From Pezicula radicicola (lineage: Eukaryota; Ascomycota; Leotiomycetes; Helotiales; Dermateaceae), in NCBI GenBank assembly GCA_003008705.1, contig PDUO01000075.1, positions 65,704-129,703 on the forward strand: a stretch of DNA of 64,000 bases, written 5' to 3'. Positions 1 to 13,000 of the stretch are shown here, piece after piece; position 1 is the first letter of the stretch, and each line of letters begins with the position of its first letter. Position numbers and translations under genes: made by a program. A model generated the notes under the pieces. The model did no database searches, was not told the DNA's origin, and was given only the letters and a program-made list of their open reading frames with translations.

Positions 1-924
1 TATTTGTATTTTTGATTGGCAGGCTTTTAATACCCCTTGAGATTTCAAATCTTTTGTAGTTAGAGATGTGGCTTCGATGTGAAGTTCATGGATAGTGTTT
101 TGATTTTGGGCCGTTTCTTCATTATCTTCTTCTGAAGTTTCTATTGTGGCTTGCAATTTTGGATTGTAGGCTTTTGTTGTGGTTTGGTAATTTGAATCTT
201 GTGTAGACATCTTTGAAATGAAACTTTCGGTATAAGCTCTGTATGAAATTTGCGACTTGGAGTCTCTAGACAAGCTCTTCAGGTGCTTCTTGTTAGTATC
301 TGTTTTGGTTATACTGTTGTGGGTTCGTTGTCTTCAACAATAATCTTTTGTTTCAAGGAGTTGTTAGGATTCAATGTATATTTTTGTGTATGAAGTTTTT
401 GTAGTTAGTTATTGTCTTTTGGACTGAATCTGAGGATCGTTTTTGTATAGTTTTTGTCAAATAAAATAACCTAGGAATATAGTAGTTACTAAAAAAAATC
501 ACTTTAGACTAGTATTGCGTCGCGCTATCTTCGTAGTAAGTACACAGTTCAGTTTAAATAAAGTGGTCATGACTGACAAGTAAAGTAGGAAAGACATCGA
601 TTCTACAGTAATGCGAAGGTTTTAAATCTAAAGGTGAGGTAGCTAGGCTTGAAGATACTTGTTAAATAGTTAATGAGCTACTTTTAAATGTCATTTATAA
701 TTTCAAGTCTTACTAGCTTCTTTATTCTGTCTCTCTCTTCTTTTCTGCTTTTAATGAATTTTTAAATGAACTTTGAAGAGGGATATGCTTTGCTAGTAGT
801 GTGCACAATATTTTTCATTACTTACTTCGTTTGGTCTAATTATACGAGGATGGCAATTAATTGTAATTCTTCTAGGTAGTCATCTTACTATAAAGTCAAA
901 CCATTCTCTTCTAGAACCCAATCT
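1..924. other. AT-rich gene-free left end
   Basis: No open reading frame of useful length lies here on either strand. The first 470 bases are rich in T and TG runs, and the rest is AT-rich. The segment may be the 3' flank of the aminotransferase gene plus decayed repeat sequence. No RNA gene, terminator or repeat unit could be defended. Confidence 0.5.
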
Positions 925-2448
925 TCACACCACCTTAGGCTCAGACGCCTCATATAATGGCAACGTTCCCTCCGTATTCCTAAAAGCCTCCTCCATAATA
1001 CTCAATCCCAACTCTAAATTCTCATCAGAAATAGTAATCGGTGGAGCAATACGAAAGACACCACCGAAAGACTTCATCGTAGCCAAATTAGCCGAAAGAC
1101 CAAGCTCAATCATCTTCGTCGATAAACGACTTCCCAATTCAGGAGCTGGTTCCTTGGTCTCTCTATTTGCAACAATCTCAATACCGGCCATTAAACCCCG
1201 CCCTCGAACATCACCAATACAGCCATATCGAGACTGTAGAGTCCTGAGTGCAGCATGTAGCTTTACTCCCTTAGCGCGAGCACGATTTACGAGATCGTCT
1301 CGAACTACAATGTCGAGTACTTTTAGTCCAACGGCTGCTGGAAGAGGATCATTGACATGAGTAGTATAAAACATGTATCCGTTCTCCTGTGAGACCTTCG
1401 CAATCTCATTGCTTGTCACAACAGCACTAAGCGGTAACCCATTCCCTAGCGTCTTGCTAAGGGTCAAGATATCAGGTACAACGCCATCATGTTCAAAAGC
1501 GAACATATCTCCACAACGTCCAATACCTGTTTGAGCTTCATCAACAATCAAAAGCATGCCTCGTTTCTCACAGTGAGCTTTCATGGCTTTCATGTATCCA
1601 GGTGGAAGTGTAAGCATTCCTCCGGATGAAAGGATTGGTTCTAATATTACAGCGGCGAGTGAACCGCATGATGCACGGTCGACCATGTCCCAGCCGTAAT
1701 TGAGCTCGGTTTCCCAGTCGTAAGAGCCATCGGCTTTGCGGAAGATGGATCGATATGAATTTGGACTTGGGAGACTGTGGTTTCCAGGAATCTGAAAGTA
1801 TGTTAGCTTTCTATAACTGTAAATCATTGAATACAAAGCAGTGGATGCTTACCATTGGGCCGTAACCTTTGCGTCCTGAGTGGTACTGTTAAGAATAGGA
1901 AGTCAGTGAGTCCAAAATAGCGAGCTTGTGGATAGAATTAAAGAGAAGATAAAGAAACGATTACAAACCTGAGCTCCCACAGCGGCCCCTGTAACACCAT
2001 GCCAACTAGCTCCCAACCCAACAATCTCCCATTTGCCAGTGTAGACCTTAGCGAGTTTAATAGCTGCCTCGTTACTCTCACCACCAGTACTCAAAAAGAA
2101 AGCCTTATCCAAGCCCTCCGGACATAAACTAGTTAATTTCTTCGCTAGATTGATAACCGGAGGACTAATCATCCCACTAAAGAGATGATCAAGAGAGCGT
2201 GCATGATCAGTAATGGTCTGTACAACTTCTGGATGGCCGTGACCAATCAAACAAGACATTTGGCCTGACGTCCAGTCGAGGATTCGGTGACCCGTTGTGG
2301 TGTAGATGAAGACATCTGATGCGTGTGTGATAATCTCTGGATTGAAGGCTGTTCCGTAGTTGAGGAGACAAGCGTCTGCGTCTGCTTGAAGTGCTTTTGC
2401 GTCAGCTCCATCGTACAAGTTCACTTGAGATTCTGAGATGAGAGGCAT
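925..2448 (-). CDS. Class-III PLP-dependent aminotransferase, dialkylglycine-decarboxylase-like
   Basis: Three exons: 2448-1969, 1885-1853 and 1791-925, giving 459 aa. Both introns have good signals (GTTTGT...ACAG and GTAAGC...TTCAG), and the 33-nt middle exon restores the motif YHSGRKGYGPM after SWHGVTGAAVGAQ. This is a fold-type-I PLP enzyme. The Asp of DEAQTG (about residue 255) binds the pyridine nitrogen, and the Lys of LSKTLGNG (about 284) is the expected Schiff-base lysine. The SWHG and GRCGDMFAFEHDGVVPDI segments resemble bacterial 2,2-dialkylglycine decarboxylase and its fungal relatives, which decarboxylate and transaminate branched amino acids with pyruvate as acceptor. The exact substrate is not visible. 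The ATG at 2448 begins MPLISESQ; frame further upstream is open but is leader. The protein is probably cytosolic. The gene looks intact. Confidence 0.85.
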
Positions 2449-3028
2449 TGTGATTGAGATTGTTATTATGTAGAGTATAGAAAGAAATAAAGAGATGTCA
2501 ATGTATATATATATTAGACCAACTACGGGAAACCTTTTGCGGTCAAGATCGAGGCGAGAGGTGAGTTTTCCGCGCGGGATAATCATGTGATGAAATATTT
2601 CCCGTAACGGCAAAGATTCTGTGTTAGTTAGCATTGGTGTTGTATTAGTATCGTCAATAGGATTCGTCTGATCCTGCCAGATTTCAGGATCAACCAGTCC
2701 ATCACGCTGGGTCGGAGTCGGAGTCGGAATATTCTCGATAGTTCCCAAGAAGAGAAGAAGCACGTTGAATTGCTCTCCATCTAACCCACGATCCAACGAT
2801 TCAATCAAAAACCGCCCTTATTTATAAACTCTAAACCGCACCATATATACGGAGTAATGCTCCAAAGTATACAGAACAATTCACCACCAAAGAACAATGC
2901 ACGCTCACTTAACCACCAACTTAGAAACTAGGATCCCAAGCCGCCATCTCACCTCCACCTCCACCTCCACCTCCACTCCGTTAGCTAATTTCTCTCCTTG
3001 GCTCCCACTCCACCCTCCCCAAAATTCT
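2449..3028. other. Spacer between aminotransferase start and TRK end; (CACCTC)n tract
   Basis: This 580-bp spacer holds the promoter of the aminotransferase and the 3' end of the TRK gene, both on the minus strand. A short hexanucleotide tract of about five CACCTC-type units lies near 2950-2976. The apparent ORFs crossing it are low-complexity and look spurious. Confidence 0.55.
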
Positions 3029-5580
3029 CTAGACAGGACTACCTACCAAACTCAACCTCGACTTCCCCCGACCCCTCCTAACGTCATCCAACTCCTTAGT
3101 CTGCCGTTTATCAACCTCATTTTCACTAGGTAATCTCACAGCTCTATCCAAAGCTACCGGTAATCCCCTGTGGCGACCCCGCAACATAACAGCACATAGG
3201 ATCAGTTTACTAGCTTTATGCCAGCCTCCCGCAAAACTGTATGCTGCATTTGGTAGGCCTACCGAGATGCCCACACAACCGTATCCAGACACGACTTCAA
3301 AAGCGATGTTGAAGACGGAATTGTTAATGGGGTCGCGTTCAAAATTGGATACTTCGATGCAGGAGATGAAGAGGATGGCCAATATGATGATCCATAGGTC
3401 GTGTGAGAGTTGACCTCGGATCTGCTGACGTACGAATTCAGTACCTGATGGTGAAGAGCCACCTGGACCAGAGGTTTTGACAACGCCCGTCAGGGTTCGT
3501 TTCAAGAAACGGACGGCCTTGGTCTTACTAGGACTACGTTCACCTTCTCCGTTGCTCGAGGAGCTAGCTGATGGTGGCGTGAGCAGGATCGGATTATAGG
3601 CGTAAATTCCTAGCGAGCGCTCTTCATAGACGTTTGAGTTGCGCATAGTAATTACGACGGGATAAGCGGAGATGTACATCATAATTACATACAACACCTG
3701 TACACCTATACGGAGGGTTGGGATGGCAATCACATAGAATCCTCCTGAACGGACTGCTAGAGCTTGGAAGAGACCATCCAGTACACGGAACTTACTTGGG
3801 ATGGCTTGAACGGCGGCGTTGCCAATATTAAGCAGTTCGAATGCGGCCCAATCAGTGCCGTTGAGGACTACAAGGACAAATAAGAGCCACCAAGTTTGGG
3901 CGCTAGGGAAGAGATTGGTATAGACCCTCCGTGGATATTGTAGAACGAAACGCAGGGTTTCTTTGTTATGGCTGAAGCGGGCTGGGTCGGGGTAGACGAG
4001 GCAGAGGACTTTGAGCATTGACCAGAGGATTAGGCGGAGGAAAATGGGGTAACTGCAAATAACTGGTTACTTCTTGAGGTTGAGATAATGCATGATTGAG
4101 ATTCATATGAGAGTGTAGTTCAGAAAAGGTACATAAGTCATCAAGGAAGTCTCAACTTGCAAACAAGGAGACAACTAGGAAAGCCATGCATGGTAAAGTA
4201 GTTCATCATGGAAAGTTAATAACACAGAGAAAGCAAGGGGGCTTACGCAGTATTTCCAGCGAGAATCAAGAGACCCATTGTGAATAGAACATAAGTAGAG
4301 CGTTCGAATGGAATCTATGTATGTTAGTAAATTAGCAGGGGGTATCCATTTAACTTACCATGTTTGCATCAAGTAAAGACATACCCGAATTGTTGAAGGC
4401 AGATACCGCATTGAAAGCACCCAACCACCTTCAGACATTAGCCAACACCCAAGAACAAGCGCTGAAGATTATACCAAGGATTAATGCCATTACTCAACGC
4501 AACACTGGGCTTGTTGTGGGCCATATATGCACCCAAACCACAGCAACCAATCAATTGCCACAGCACGAAGTAAACAGGAACGACCCAAGAAAGTAGCGTG
4601 ATAGCTCGATACTCCACGCCACCGAGATGCTCTCGCTCCTTGTGGGACAAATCGAAGAATTGCGCGTTGCGTCCGGTATTGTGTCTGGTGATATATGATG
4701 AGTACTGTTGCCAGGTATTGCCTCGTTCATTCCCCCCCCCTAAGTCTAAATTATTATTATTACCATCGATTCTTGTATTGCTTCTCTTGGATACTCCTGA
4801 GGTATCTTGGATTTGATAGGATGACGAAGAATTGGATTTGTTGTGGAGCCCTTCAGAAAAGCTGAGTATACGGTTTTGTTGGCGTAGTGGCGAGATATTA
4901 TCTCCATCGACGACTGCTGTTCCGCCTCCAGTAGGCTCCTGTGAATTATGTTGGAGTAGTGGCGAGATATTATCTCCATCGACGACTGCTGTTCCACCCC
5001 CAGTAGGCTCCTGTGAAATTACCTGCGGACGTGGTTCTTCAACTCCATGTGACGCGCCTGAAGCCTCGTCTCTCCCATTGAGACTTTTCTCTTCCCGGGC
5101 CGCCTGGGTGATATCCCTCAACTCTACTCTGCTCACACCCAGATTGCTACCACTCCTTCGCCGACTCAAACTCCGCTCGTGCCTCCTCAACCTCTTGGCC
5201 TCCTTCTCCGTCTTGATGATGTGCTTGAAGCGCTTCTCAAATACCCTCTTTCTGGTCAAAACAGTAAATATGCTGACCCAAATAGCAGATCCAATGAAGA
5301 TAAGAAAGAACAAGATGAATTGTTGGAATGTGGTCATCTGGCTGAGGTTGACGGTATTTAGCCCAGCCTCAGTCATGGCTGAAACGACAAGAAAAAGCGA
5401 GTCGGTGTAGCCAATTCTATTAGCTGGATCCGAGCTTCCCCAGAATATGAGGGAGCTGACGAGACATCCTACAATGAAGTATGTGTAATGCAGTGTGATG
5501 AAGTCAAGCGGTGGTAGGTAGGAGCTGATCTTTCTAGCCGTTACACTGATGGGCTCATGTCTGGTGAGCGTGGGAGCCAT
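3029..5580 (-). CDS. TRK1: TRK-family high-affinity potassium transporter
   Basis: Four exons: 5580-4475, 4428-4359, 4314-4247 and 4052-3029, giving 755 aa and closing exactly in frame. Fungal TRK proteins are plasma-membrane K+ uptake systems built from four membrane-pore-membrane repeats. Visible TRK features are the first helices with LDFITLHYTYFIVG, SAMTEAGLNTVNLS as a pore loop, SAFNNSGMSLLDANM as the second, FQALAVRSGGF as the third and SGYGCVGISVGLP as the fourth. Between the first and second repeats lies a long hydrophilic cytoplasmic loop, as in yeast TRK1, containing a duplicated 24-residue unit. Intron 1 is only 46 nt and is required to restore NPWWLGAFNAVSAFNN. The reading frame extends 12 codons upstream of the chosen ATG without another ATG. 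The protein is shorter than yeast TRK1 (over 1200 aa), as is usual in filamentous fungi. Confidence 0.92.
4873..5016 (-). repeat. Two tandem 72-bp units within the TRK loop
   Basis: Two adjacent copies (4873-4944 and 4945-5016) differ at only a few bases. Each encodes about 24 residues beginning SQEPTGGGTAVVDGDN in the cytoplasmic loop. The unit length is a multiple of three, so frame is kept. It looks like a recent in-frame duplication in a disordered region. Confidence 0.9.
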
Positions 5581-5846
5581 CGTTGCTAGAGTGTTGAGTG
5601 GAGGATCCGCTTCCAATAAATAAGAAGGTATGGATTGAGGCCTGCATGGGTGATAATTGCGCTTTACAACAGTCTTGATACTAGACTCTTGGTGTCAGCA
5701 GTAATATTTAATGTTGTTGCTGAGTAGGTGTGTTTTAGATTTTTTGCGCGGTGAGGATCGGAGCAATCCCTGCTAGGTCCTCGGCAATAGGTCAGTTGAT
5801 TGTTTACCTTACGTCAAAGAAGCAATGGCAAAGAGCTATACACCGC
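5581..5846. promoter_or_regulatory. TRK upstream region
   Basis: About 270 bp between the TRK start codon and the inverted-repeat element. It presumably carries the promoter and leader of the transporter on the minus strand. No specific factor site can be assigned. Confidence 0.4.
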
Positions 5847-6679
5847 TTATCTCATAAATCAGACGGCTCGCCAGACAAAAATTACACGTAGATTATGCTT
5901 ACTAAGTAAAAAACATCACGTGTAGGGCAAATTGTCGGCGAAGCGCCGAAGGAATTATAGGACGCACTTTTACTATTAGGTAAAATTAAAAATCTATACC
6001 TTTTATTTGATAATTAGTTTTATAATAATACTATTATCTTTATATCCTATTGTATAGATAGAATAGGTTCTTCTCTTTTATTTAATATATATTTTAAGTG
6101 TTTATATTAATACCTTTAGGTAGAAGTATAATGTTATAAATATAGTATAACTTCTTAAGTTTTACTAGATAAAATTTATTTCGAAGCCCCCCTTAATTTT
6201 AATAACACTACCCTTTATACTACATATATAGCTTCCGAAGGCCTCCTAGATTATGCGATCCTCGGACAATTAATTATATAACCCTAGGAGGCTTTGGTCT
6301 ATGGCCTTAGGGTATCCTGGTTCGTGGCTCTGGTTCGTGGCTCTGGGTGGCCTTGATTCGGGCTGTACATAGGCTCTAGTTCGTGGCTCTACGCCCTAGT
6401 TTATCTACAAAATATTAGCTTCTTAGTCAATTAGACAAATAGAGTAGAAGGAGAGCTTTTAAATAAGCCTACTATTATTAAATTTGGAGTTGGTTTAATA
6501 GGTAGAGTATATCGTTGAAAATAGAGGTCGAAATCGAAAATCAAGGTTAATTTATACTAAAATCGGTTCTAAATTTCCTCAGACTCTCTATCGAGAATTC
6601 GCTTTATCGCGCTCTGCTTGGTTGGTTATAATAAGCGATAAAAGCGAATTATTGAAATAGAGTCTGATTTATGAGATAA
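5847..6679. mobile_element. AT-rich element with 18-bp terminal inverted repeats (degenerate DNA transposon or MITE)
   Basis: The bases at 5847-5864 (TTATCTCATAAATCAGAC) occur as an exact reverse complement at 6662-6679. The flanking sequence fits a TA target duplication (TA next to TCTC on the left, GAGA next to TA on the right), as in Tc1/mariner-like elements. The 833-bp interior has no ORF and is very AT-rich, especially 5990-6180, which is what repeat-induced point mutation leaves. Smaller inverted repeats lie inside: 6239-6251 against 6283-6294, and an AATTCGCTTTATCGC-type arm near 6596-6610 against 6634-6650. A GTTCGTGGCTCT motif occurs three times between 6319 and 6391. No transposase remnant is recognisable. 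Confidence 0.6.
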
Positions 6680-7609
6680 TATACCGGGCACCTCAGCTGT
6701 GATGCAATCAGTCTTGTCCAGCTAAAGTGGATGGATAGAAGTACCTACCTAGGTATATATGTATTTATTGAAAGGGGCTCTAGAAATGTAAGGTACCTTT
6801 TAATTTAGTAAGGGGCTGAGCCTAGCGAGTCAAGACCAGCCACACTAATCCACGTGTAGAATCCTTTTAGGTCTGCACGTGAAAGCTAATATTGACGACA
6901 AAACTGCCTGTAGTATAAGGACCACAGCAGCTACCTTATAATGTGCAATTGTTACAAGGTTGGAATTGGACAAAAGGAGAGCCAAGCAACTTACTGATGA
7001 CCTGAGACATACCTAATCACGAATAAAGAACGATAAAGCACAATGATTGTCCAAGTCCCTTCATAGACTTAAGCGTACAATCACCAGAACCAGGCCACAT
7101 TGTTCCCTAAGAAATTTCTCCGTTTAACCATATTCCGGCACAAAGGCCCCAAACACGCGTGAGAAAAGGCAAAACCACAAAGAAGGAATGTTCGACTAGT
7201 AGGAAAAGACGTCGAGCATCGATTTAATCAATAACTGCTCGCATCCACCGAAGGCTATTAGTGTATGTACTGTCGGTAATAATCATTGCTCAATCAATCT
7301 CCTTGCTTTTGATCATGGCCAATACCATGGATGGAAATAGGTAAGAACCAAAACTCCGCAAGTTTGATCTCAACGATATAGTGGGTTATCTTCCGAAGAA
7401 GTTTGTAATCGCCCAGTAGATCGAAGTGGTTGCTTTTTGGATACTCAATGCTGAATATTGACCTGGCATTCCTATAGTAGGTGGAGTGAGTCGCAAGTAA
7501 TAATCAAATAGAGATCCGACTTACGCATCAAGCTTTCATCAAACAGCTGCTTTGGTGCCTTGGATAGAGACACACACACGTGACAAAAACCTGCGCGATG
7601 AAGTTCGAT
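6680..7609. other. Intergenic spacer right of the inverted-repeat element
   Basis: No supported gene. The interval contains the 3' flank of the SAM37 gene and possibly unrelated decayed sequence. Short ORFs here have no protein-like composition. Confidence 0.5.
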
Positions 7610-9080
7610 TCATACAACTCTCCCACCGAGTCTAGGCGGCTCAACCTCAACACCCAGCCCTACAATGGGTGCACCGGCGGATTGGTTTTGCCTAGCCTCC
7701 ATCTGTCTCTGTATATCAACTTCGGTATCCATATGATTAGCCAGCGCTTGCAATGCCGCACCAGCCTCCCCAAAATCATTCAAGCCCCGTTTCTCCTCAA
7801 TCCTCTCTTCCACCGCAGGTAGAGTAATGAATTCCCCATGGAACATATATCCGATAATTACACCAACAGCACCGACAATGCTGCCTACCATGGTGAGATA
7901 TTCCCATGCTTTGCTTTCATCAGGTGTCTTTCCAGAACTCTGCCGCATGCGTGTGTTTCGGCGCAATTGACCGACAATTGGTACTGAGTCCGCGATACTG
8001 GATATGAAAACACCACCAACAGTGAGTGTGTTACCTCTACTTGGCTCCTTCCATGGCAATAGTTGCCGTTCATCAGTAATGGGTGTTGTGTGAAATGCAT
8101 CCACTGTCTTCACATCCCCAAAACATGTTCCCTTCAATTCCTCAACAAAAGCGCACAACTGAGGAAACTTGTTCCTCATTGTCCTCGCTAACCATGGCTG
8201 TGGCAGCTCAGGCAGGAGCATTAAAGACAAGTATCCTAAAGCCAAGCAATCTAACGTCGAGAACTGATCTTCGGAAACAAATAGTCGCTTGTTGCCCCGT
8301 AAAGATTGAAGTGGCTCAAAGAAATTGGTTGCCAGTGCATCGAGACGGATCTGAGCGGCATTTTCGGGTGTAGAAGCTAGAAGGCTTGAGACAGTTGTTC
8401 GTGGCTTCTGTAAGGATTTGGGGATGAAGCTCTGGGAATCCTTGGAAGCGGCCGACTCGTCAGAGTCGATATCCAGGGAGGAGAGTCCTAGATGTTCGGT
8501 ACGTGCCTTGGCTGCGGCACGAATCGAGGGCGGGGTAAGATAAGGCAGCGGGAAGGATTGTATTGTGTTGTATATGGGTCGGGTGACGTTTGTGTAGTTT
8601 TCAGTGGAGACGTAGAGGGATAGGTCGAGTAGGGGCTGGCCATGGGCTTCAATAAATGATGAAAATCTGCAACAGGACGGGATCAGCCTTCACAGCCTTA
8701 CAAGATGGTGCATTATTGATGGTCACTCACGCAACACAATCCGCAGCTGCCTGCTCGGCAAGTCCAACATCGAGCACCCATTCCCCAGCAGAGAACTGCG
8801 CAATATAGTGGAAGATATTCCTGAATCCACCAATCCACACATCTCCATTTCTTAGTGCTGGAAGCTCGTCTACAGGGTCCTATTAATACGGGGAATTCTA
8901 TTTCTAGGGAAGGAAGATTTGGCGCATACTGGTAGGGCTCAGTGCGGGGTTGCTACTCGCTATAAGTTGCCATTCCTTGCGCGGGACAGCCTGTTGGAGA
9001 TATGCTATAGCTGCAAGACAATGGGCGTCAATTGAAGGCAAGCCGAATGCTGGGCCCCATACGTGCAGCTCGAGGACCAT
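7610..9080 (-). CDS. SAM37: Mitochondrial sorting and assembly machinery subunit SAM37 (metaxin/Tom37 family)
   Basis: Three exons: 9080-8930, 8869-8731 and 8666-7610, giving 448 aa. The ATG at 9080 was chosen because the product then begins MVLELHVWGPAFGLPSID, the family start; an in-frame upstream ATG at 9176 would add 32 residues of no conserved type. The first splice uses an acceptor that recreates NPALSPTNELPAL, and the second joins DCVA to FSSFIEAHGQPLLDLSLY. SAM37 works with SAM50 and SAM35 at the mitochondrial outer membrane to insert beta-barrel proteins. The N-terminal Tom37/thioredoxin-like domain is followed by a GST-C-like helical domain containing LDCLALGYLSLMLLPELP. Near the C-terminus a hydrophobic segment (YLTMVGSIVGAVGVIIGYMF) is a likely membrane anchor, as in fungal SAM37. 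Confidence 0.88.
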
Positions 9081-12000
9081 GGCTGTGGATTGTAGCGGAC
9101 GCAGGAGGATGCTTCGCTGGACGTTGTAACTATGAAGAGCTAAGGCTGAGAGGGTTGCATAGTCCGTTGAGGACATGTATGGCAGCGATTGCGAGTGATG
9201 GAGTTGGATAAGTGAGTAGCATTGATTTCACTGGTTGTTGTCAAGCCATTCAGTGTTGTCGCATTGGTTCAATTTTCGCCCGACGCGACGCGACATCATT
9301 CCTCCGAGTCACGTGTATCAACGGGCTCCCCCTTTCGGGCTCGCCAGATCTTCGATCACCACACCAACTCGCCTACGCCCTACGGTTCCTTCAAAGTCTA
9401 ACAAAACAAACCTCCAGGCAAGATAGACGACCGTTACACCGTCGTGACAGTTAAAAGTCTACCGACCTACCTACACAGAAATCTAGAGCACTCCACCCTC
9501 AGACCACGCTTTGGTCAATGAGCGTAGGTTCAGTTATCTGCAGTGTCTGCCACCCCAAAGTTGGGGTAAGACAGCAGCCAGGAACAAGACTCGGTACCCC
9601 TTTTTCCAAGGGTCGAGGACATCGTAGTGGTTGCACCGTGCATAACGATATCACAACTCTCCTGATCACAAAGTCACACGTTGTTTCAAGAAACGCATTG
9701 CAATTCTTCTTAAATCCAAAAATCCCACTCTCGTACTGTACATGTTGGATACGATTCACACCTCTCTGCCATCACACCATACCATGACGTGTATTCGTAA
9801 GTGCATGGCATATATTCATATTCAAGCCGATTCAACCGAGCTCAACCTCGAAAATAACGGTGCTAAGGGCTTCACCATGTCTCTTGTCGTGTCCTGCTAC
9901 GCGGCTATCGCTACTATCAATCCATCATGTACACCCCGCAGATCAATCACAGCACATGCACCACGACCGATACGATCATCACGATGGAGATCAAATCGTC
10001 ACAGCATCATCAATGGACTAATCGGCGACCTAACTACAGTAGAGGATCCTCTACAGTAAACTGCGGGCGGAGCCGTTGAAACTTATCAGGGGAACGGTTC
10101 AACCCACTTCAACCCACTTCAACCCACGTCATATCGGGCGTTCCAAAACTATCGATTCTAGCCAGGGCAATCTTCAAACCTGCTGCAACAGCTGCTTTCG
10201 ACCGTCAGAAATTAGTTCTTACTCCCGCTCATACTTTGTTCTCGCGGCGGTCCGAAGCCACCACCACACACTCAAAATACTTAGTCTCGCCCGGCCTAAT
10301 GGATCTGGCTAATGTAGGGTAGAAAACACACGATTTTCTTACAGTAGGATCTCCAACCACACTTGTAACATACCTATCTTGCTAGGTAGCTTTACCCTCC
10401 TAGAATTAACTCATTCCATCCTGCCAAAGGATCATTCTTCAAACTCCAACAATAAGCCTTGTCCCTCCCTACACTAATTCCACCATCAACGTAGATCACG
10501 ACTCAACTAACCTAGTGCCCGCAATTATCGAATATCCAGCATGAGATTTACCTTGGTACCTTCTTATAAAATCTAAATTTTTTGGATCCTATGACGAAAA
10601 GATCGACAGGGAAACTCTTAATCCTTATTAAATTATAAATTAACGGCTGGACCTCGTGCACGAAAAGCACATTGATCAAACTACAAGTAGACATCGAACA
10701 TGAAGATCCTCTCTGATACTGCAGTTATTGCATACCGAAGTTAGAGTTTCACAAAGAAAATCACGGAGCAACAGAACCGAAAACCCCATTTTCATGTTCA
10801 TTCATGTTCGTGCCCGTTCGTGTTCGTTTAACCCATGCAAGTTTTGGAACCCATATTTACACTTCCCCTTTCAAGACTTGCTTACTTCTACTTCCACCCA
10901 AGCCCTGTCCACTCTCAATTACAAAGAACAAGGTAAGGCATAAGCCTCAAAAAGATCCATGTTTACCGACAATAACCACCTCCAGATAACCACGACAAAG
11001 TGAGTCAGCTGAGTCTTAATTTTAATTAATCCAAAGCAGGCCCCAAAACAGGTGAGACGTGATGTGATGACAGAGGCTGTGAGATAAGATAAAAAAAGCC
11101 CATCTTGGGCATGAATGGGAAAAATAAACCCTACCTACCTATTGTACGAAAGGTATTATTCACTGCTGATAATTCAAGTAAGCCGAACAGTGGGATCATA
11201 CTGTAGACCGGGACTTTAGACCGGGAATAAATTTAGGAGTGGAGGAGGTTCTTAATACATCGTTCCTTGATCAATATGGCGCTTATCTCTTACCGTTCGT
11301 TACCTCGTACACTTGCCGGCTGGTTGCAGCGGCAGCAAGCAACCAACAAACCCTTAGTAAGGTTCAGAGGCGCTCCCGCAGGCCGCAGCAAGCTGCGCGC
11401 ATATACTATACTCCACAAATAATAGGTACATGAAAATGGACGAGGGAGAGAAAAAGAGAGAATAATGCAATGCGCACATGCTACCAAAATTCTTCATAAG
11501 GTGAGACGCATGCAATTCTTACAGGGCTGCAATCTTCCGTACCCAATCCCGAGAGGCGAGCGGCACACATGTAATTTAATTATTAAAAAGAACAAGCTTC
11601 GAAATGCAACCAAATCAATATCACGAGCATGCGGAATACGGGTGCAAGCGAAAAATGCGGGTGAGGCGAATTTGAAGTAAGATATTATTAGCTTATTAAT
11701 CTGATAGCTGAGCAAACTTGCGCAAGCCTGTAAGATAAAGTGGTCTTGTAAATCGTATGTCTGGTGTTCCCTTCCCATCCCACCAAACAGGGGGACATCC
11801 CGTCAACCCCTTCCTCCCTCCCATCCAGCTTTGCGATGAACAAATCAAATGCATGTGTTCTATGCTGTGCCATCATAACCCAAAACCCTACGCCGAGAGA
11901 TATCAAAAGAACTCCCCCTCCCCCAAATGAAGCAAGATTTCAATCTGGAAATCCTGTACTCCTAAACAGACCGACGTAGTGAAAACCCCGCCTACTGCAG

Positions 12001-13000
12001 ACCCCGAAAAACTCCTATAGTAGATGATGTGCGTTGCTTTTGTACAGACCGGACAGGGAAAAGATGATGTATGTGGTATTATCCTGTGGTCCCAGAAATA
12101 AACGCCTTGACGAGATGGTAGTACAAATGAATAACGGGTATCGATATAAAGAGAATAGAGCCGGCTCTGAATCTGCGCGTGGAAAATGAATGGCCAACGA
12201 GCTCGTTGATGCTCTGAAATAGACGGGAAAGATGGCGTTACTGTATACCGATATATAAAGAGTCCATTCTATGAAGCTTTCATGCGCTCGGAATCGTGTA
12301 TGTTGTGTCATCAAATTATGGCGGAAGGTGATGCTGTCCATTGGGCAAACATTGTGAGGCTGTAGCCTTGACTTCGGGTATGCAAGTCATCTTCAGATGA
12401 CCTGCTTCCAACTGCTGGGGTCTGCGAAGACATTGCGAGAGAAACAATACATGTGTAATGAGAAACGTGGTGCTCCATAGCAGCGAGGATCATGTGAACT
12501 GAGGTGATACGAGTTGAAGCATATGGAACTTTTGTTGCCTGTTTTTTTGTGTTCGCTCATATGTTGGTTGTGCAAGGTTTTAGAGCAGCGAGCATTGTTT
12601 GCTGAATCAACTGCAAACTCGGATAGGGTTTTCTTTTGTGTGTCCGAAGAACCAAGTATTTCGAATAGTGTTGTGTAACTTAGATAGTCGAGAGTAAGGC
12701 CCTACTTGGGAAGAGGAGGAAGAGGGCGGGAGGGTGGTGGGCCCGGGCAGGGAGGGAGTTGAGAAGGGCGATGTTGAGCAGGCATGTTTGTTGATATTGT
12801 GGTCTGAAAATCTCGAGATATCAGAGGTAGCTCTGAAGTTGCAAGATGATGTCGAAGTTGTGGTTGGCGTTCCGAGGGTCACCCGAGGTGATATATAGAC
12901 GGTACTATGTGATGAGGCTGGAGAGTTTTGTTGAGGAATGTTTTGCTGTAAAGCTTCCTAGGATAGTTTGTTTGGTAGTAATGGAGAGTAAAGCTGAAAC
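9081..13000. other. Gene-free region, first part; short direct repeats
   Basis: This contains the SAM37 promoter and a long continuation without a credible coding sequence. ORFs are short, overlap in several frames and lack protein-like composition. A TTCAACCCAC unit occurs three times in a row at 10099-10128. Base composition is near normal rather than AT-rich, so this is not an obvious RIP-decayed transposon. No tRNA A/B box pair was found. Confidence 0.5.

Noticed and set aside
520..640. Weak similarity between 520-600 and 23200-23290 (GCGCTAT...TTCGTA segments)
   Set aside because: The match is short and broken; it may reflect an old dispersed repeat, but it cannot be separated from chance by eye.
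9499..10059. Overlapping 86-105-aa ORFs to the right of SAM37
   Set aside because: Several frames are open at once with no codon-like pattern; no splice signals link them to a gene.
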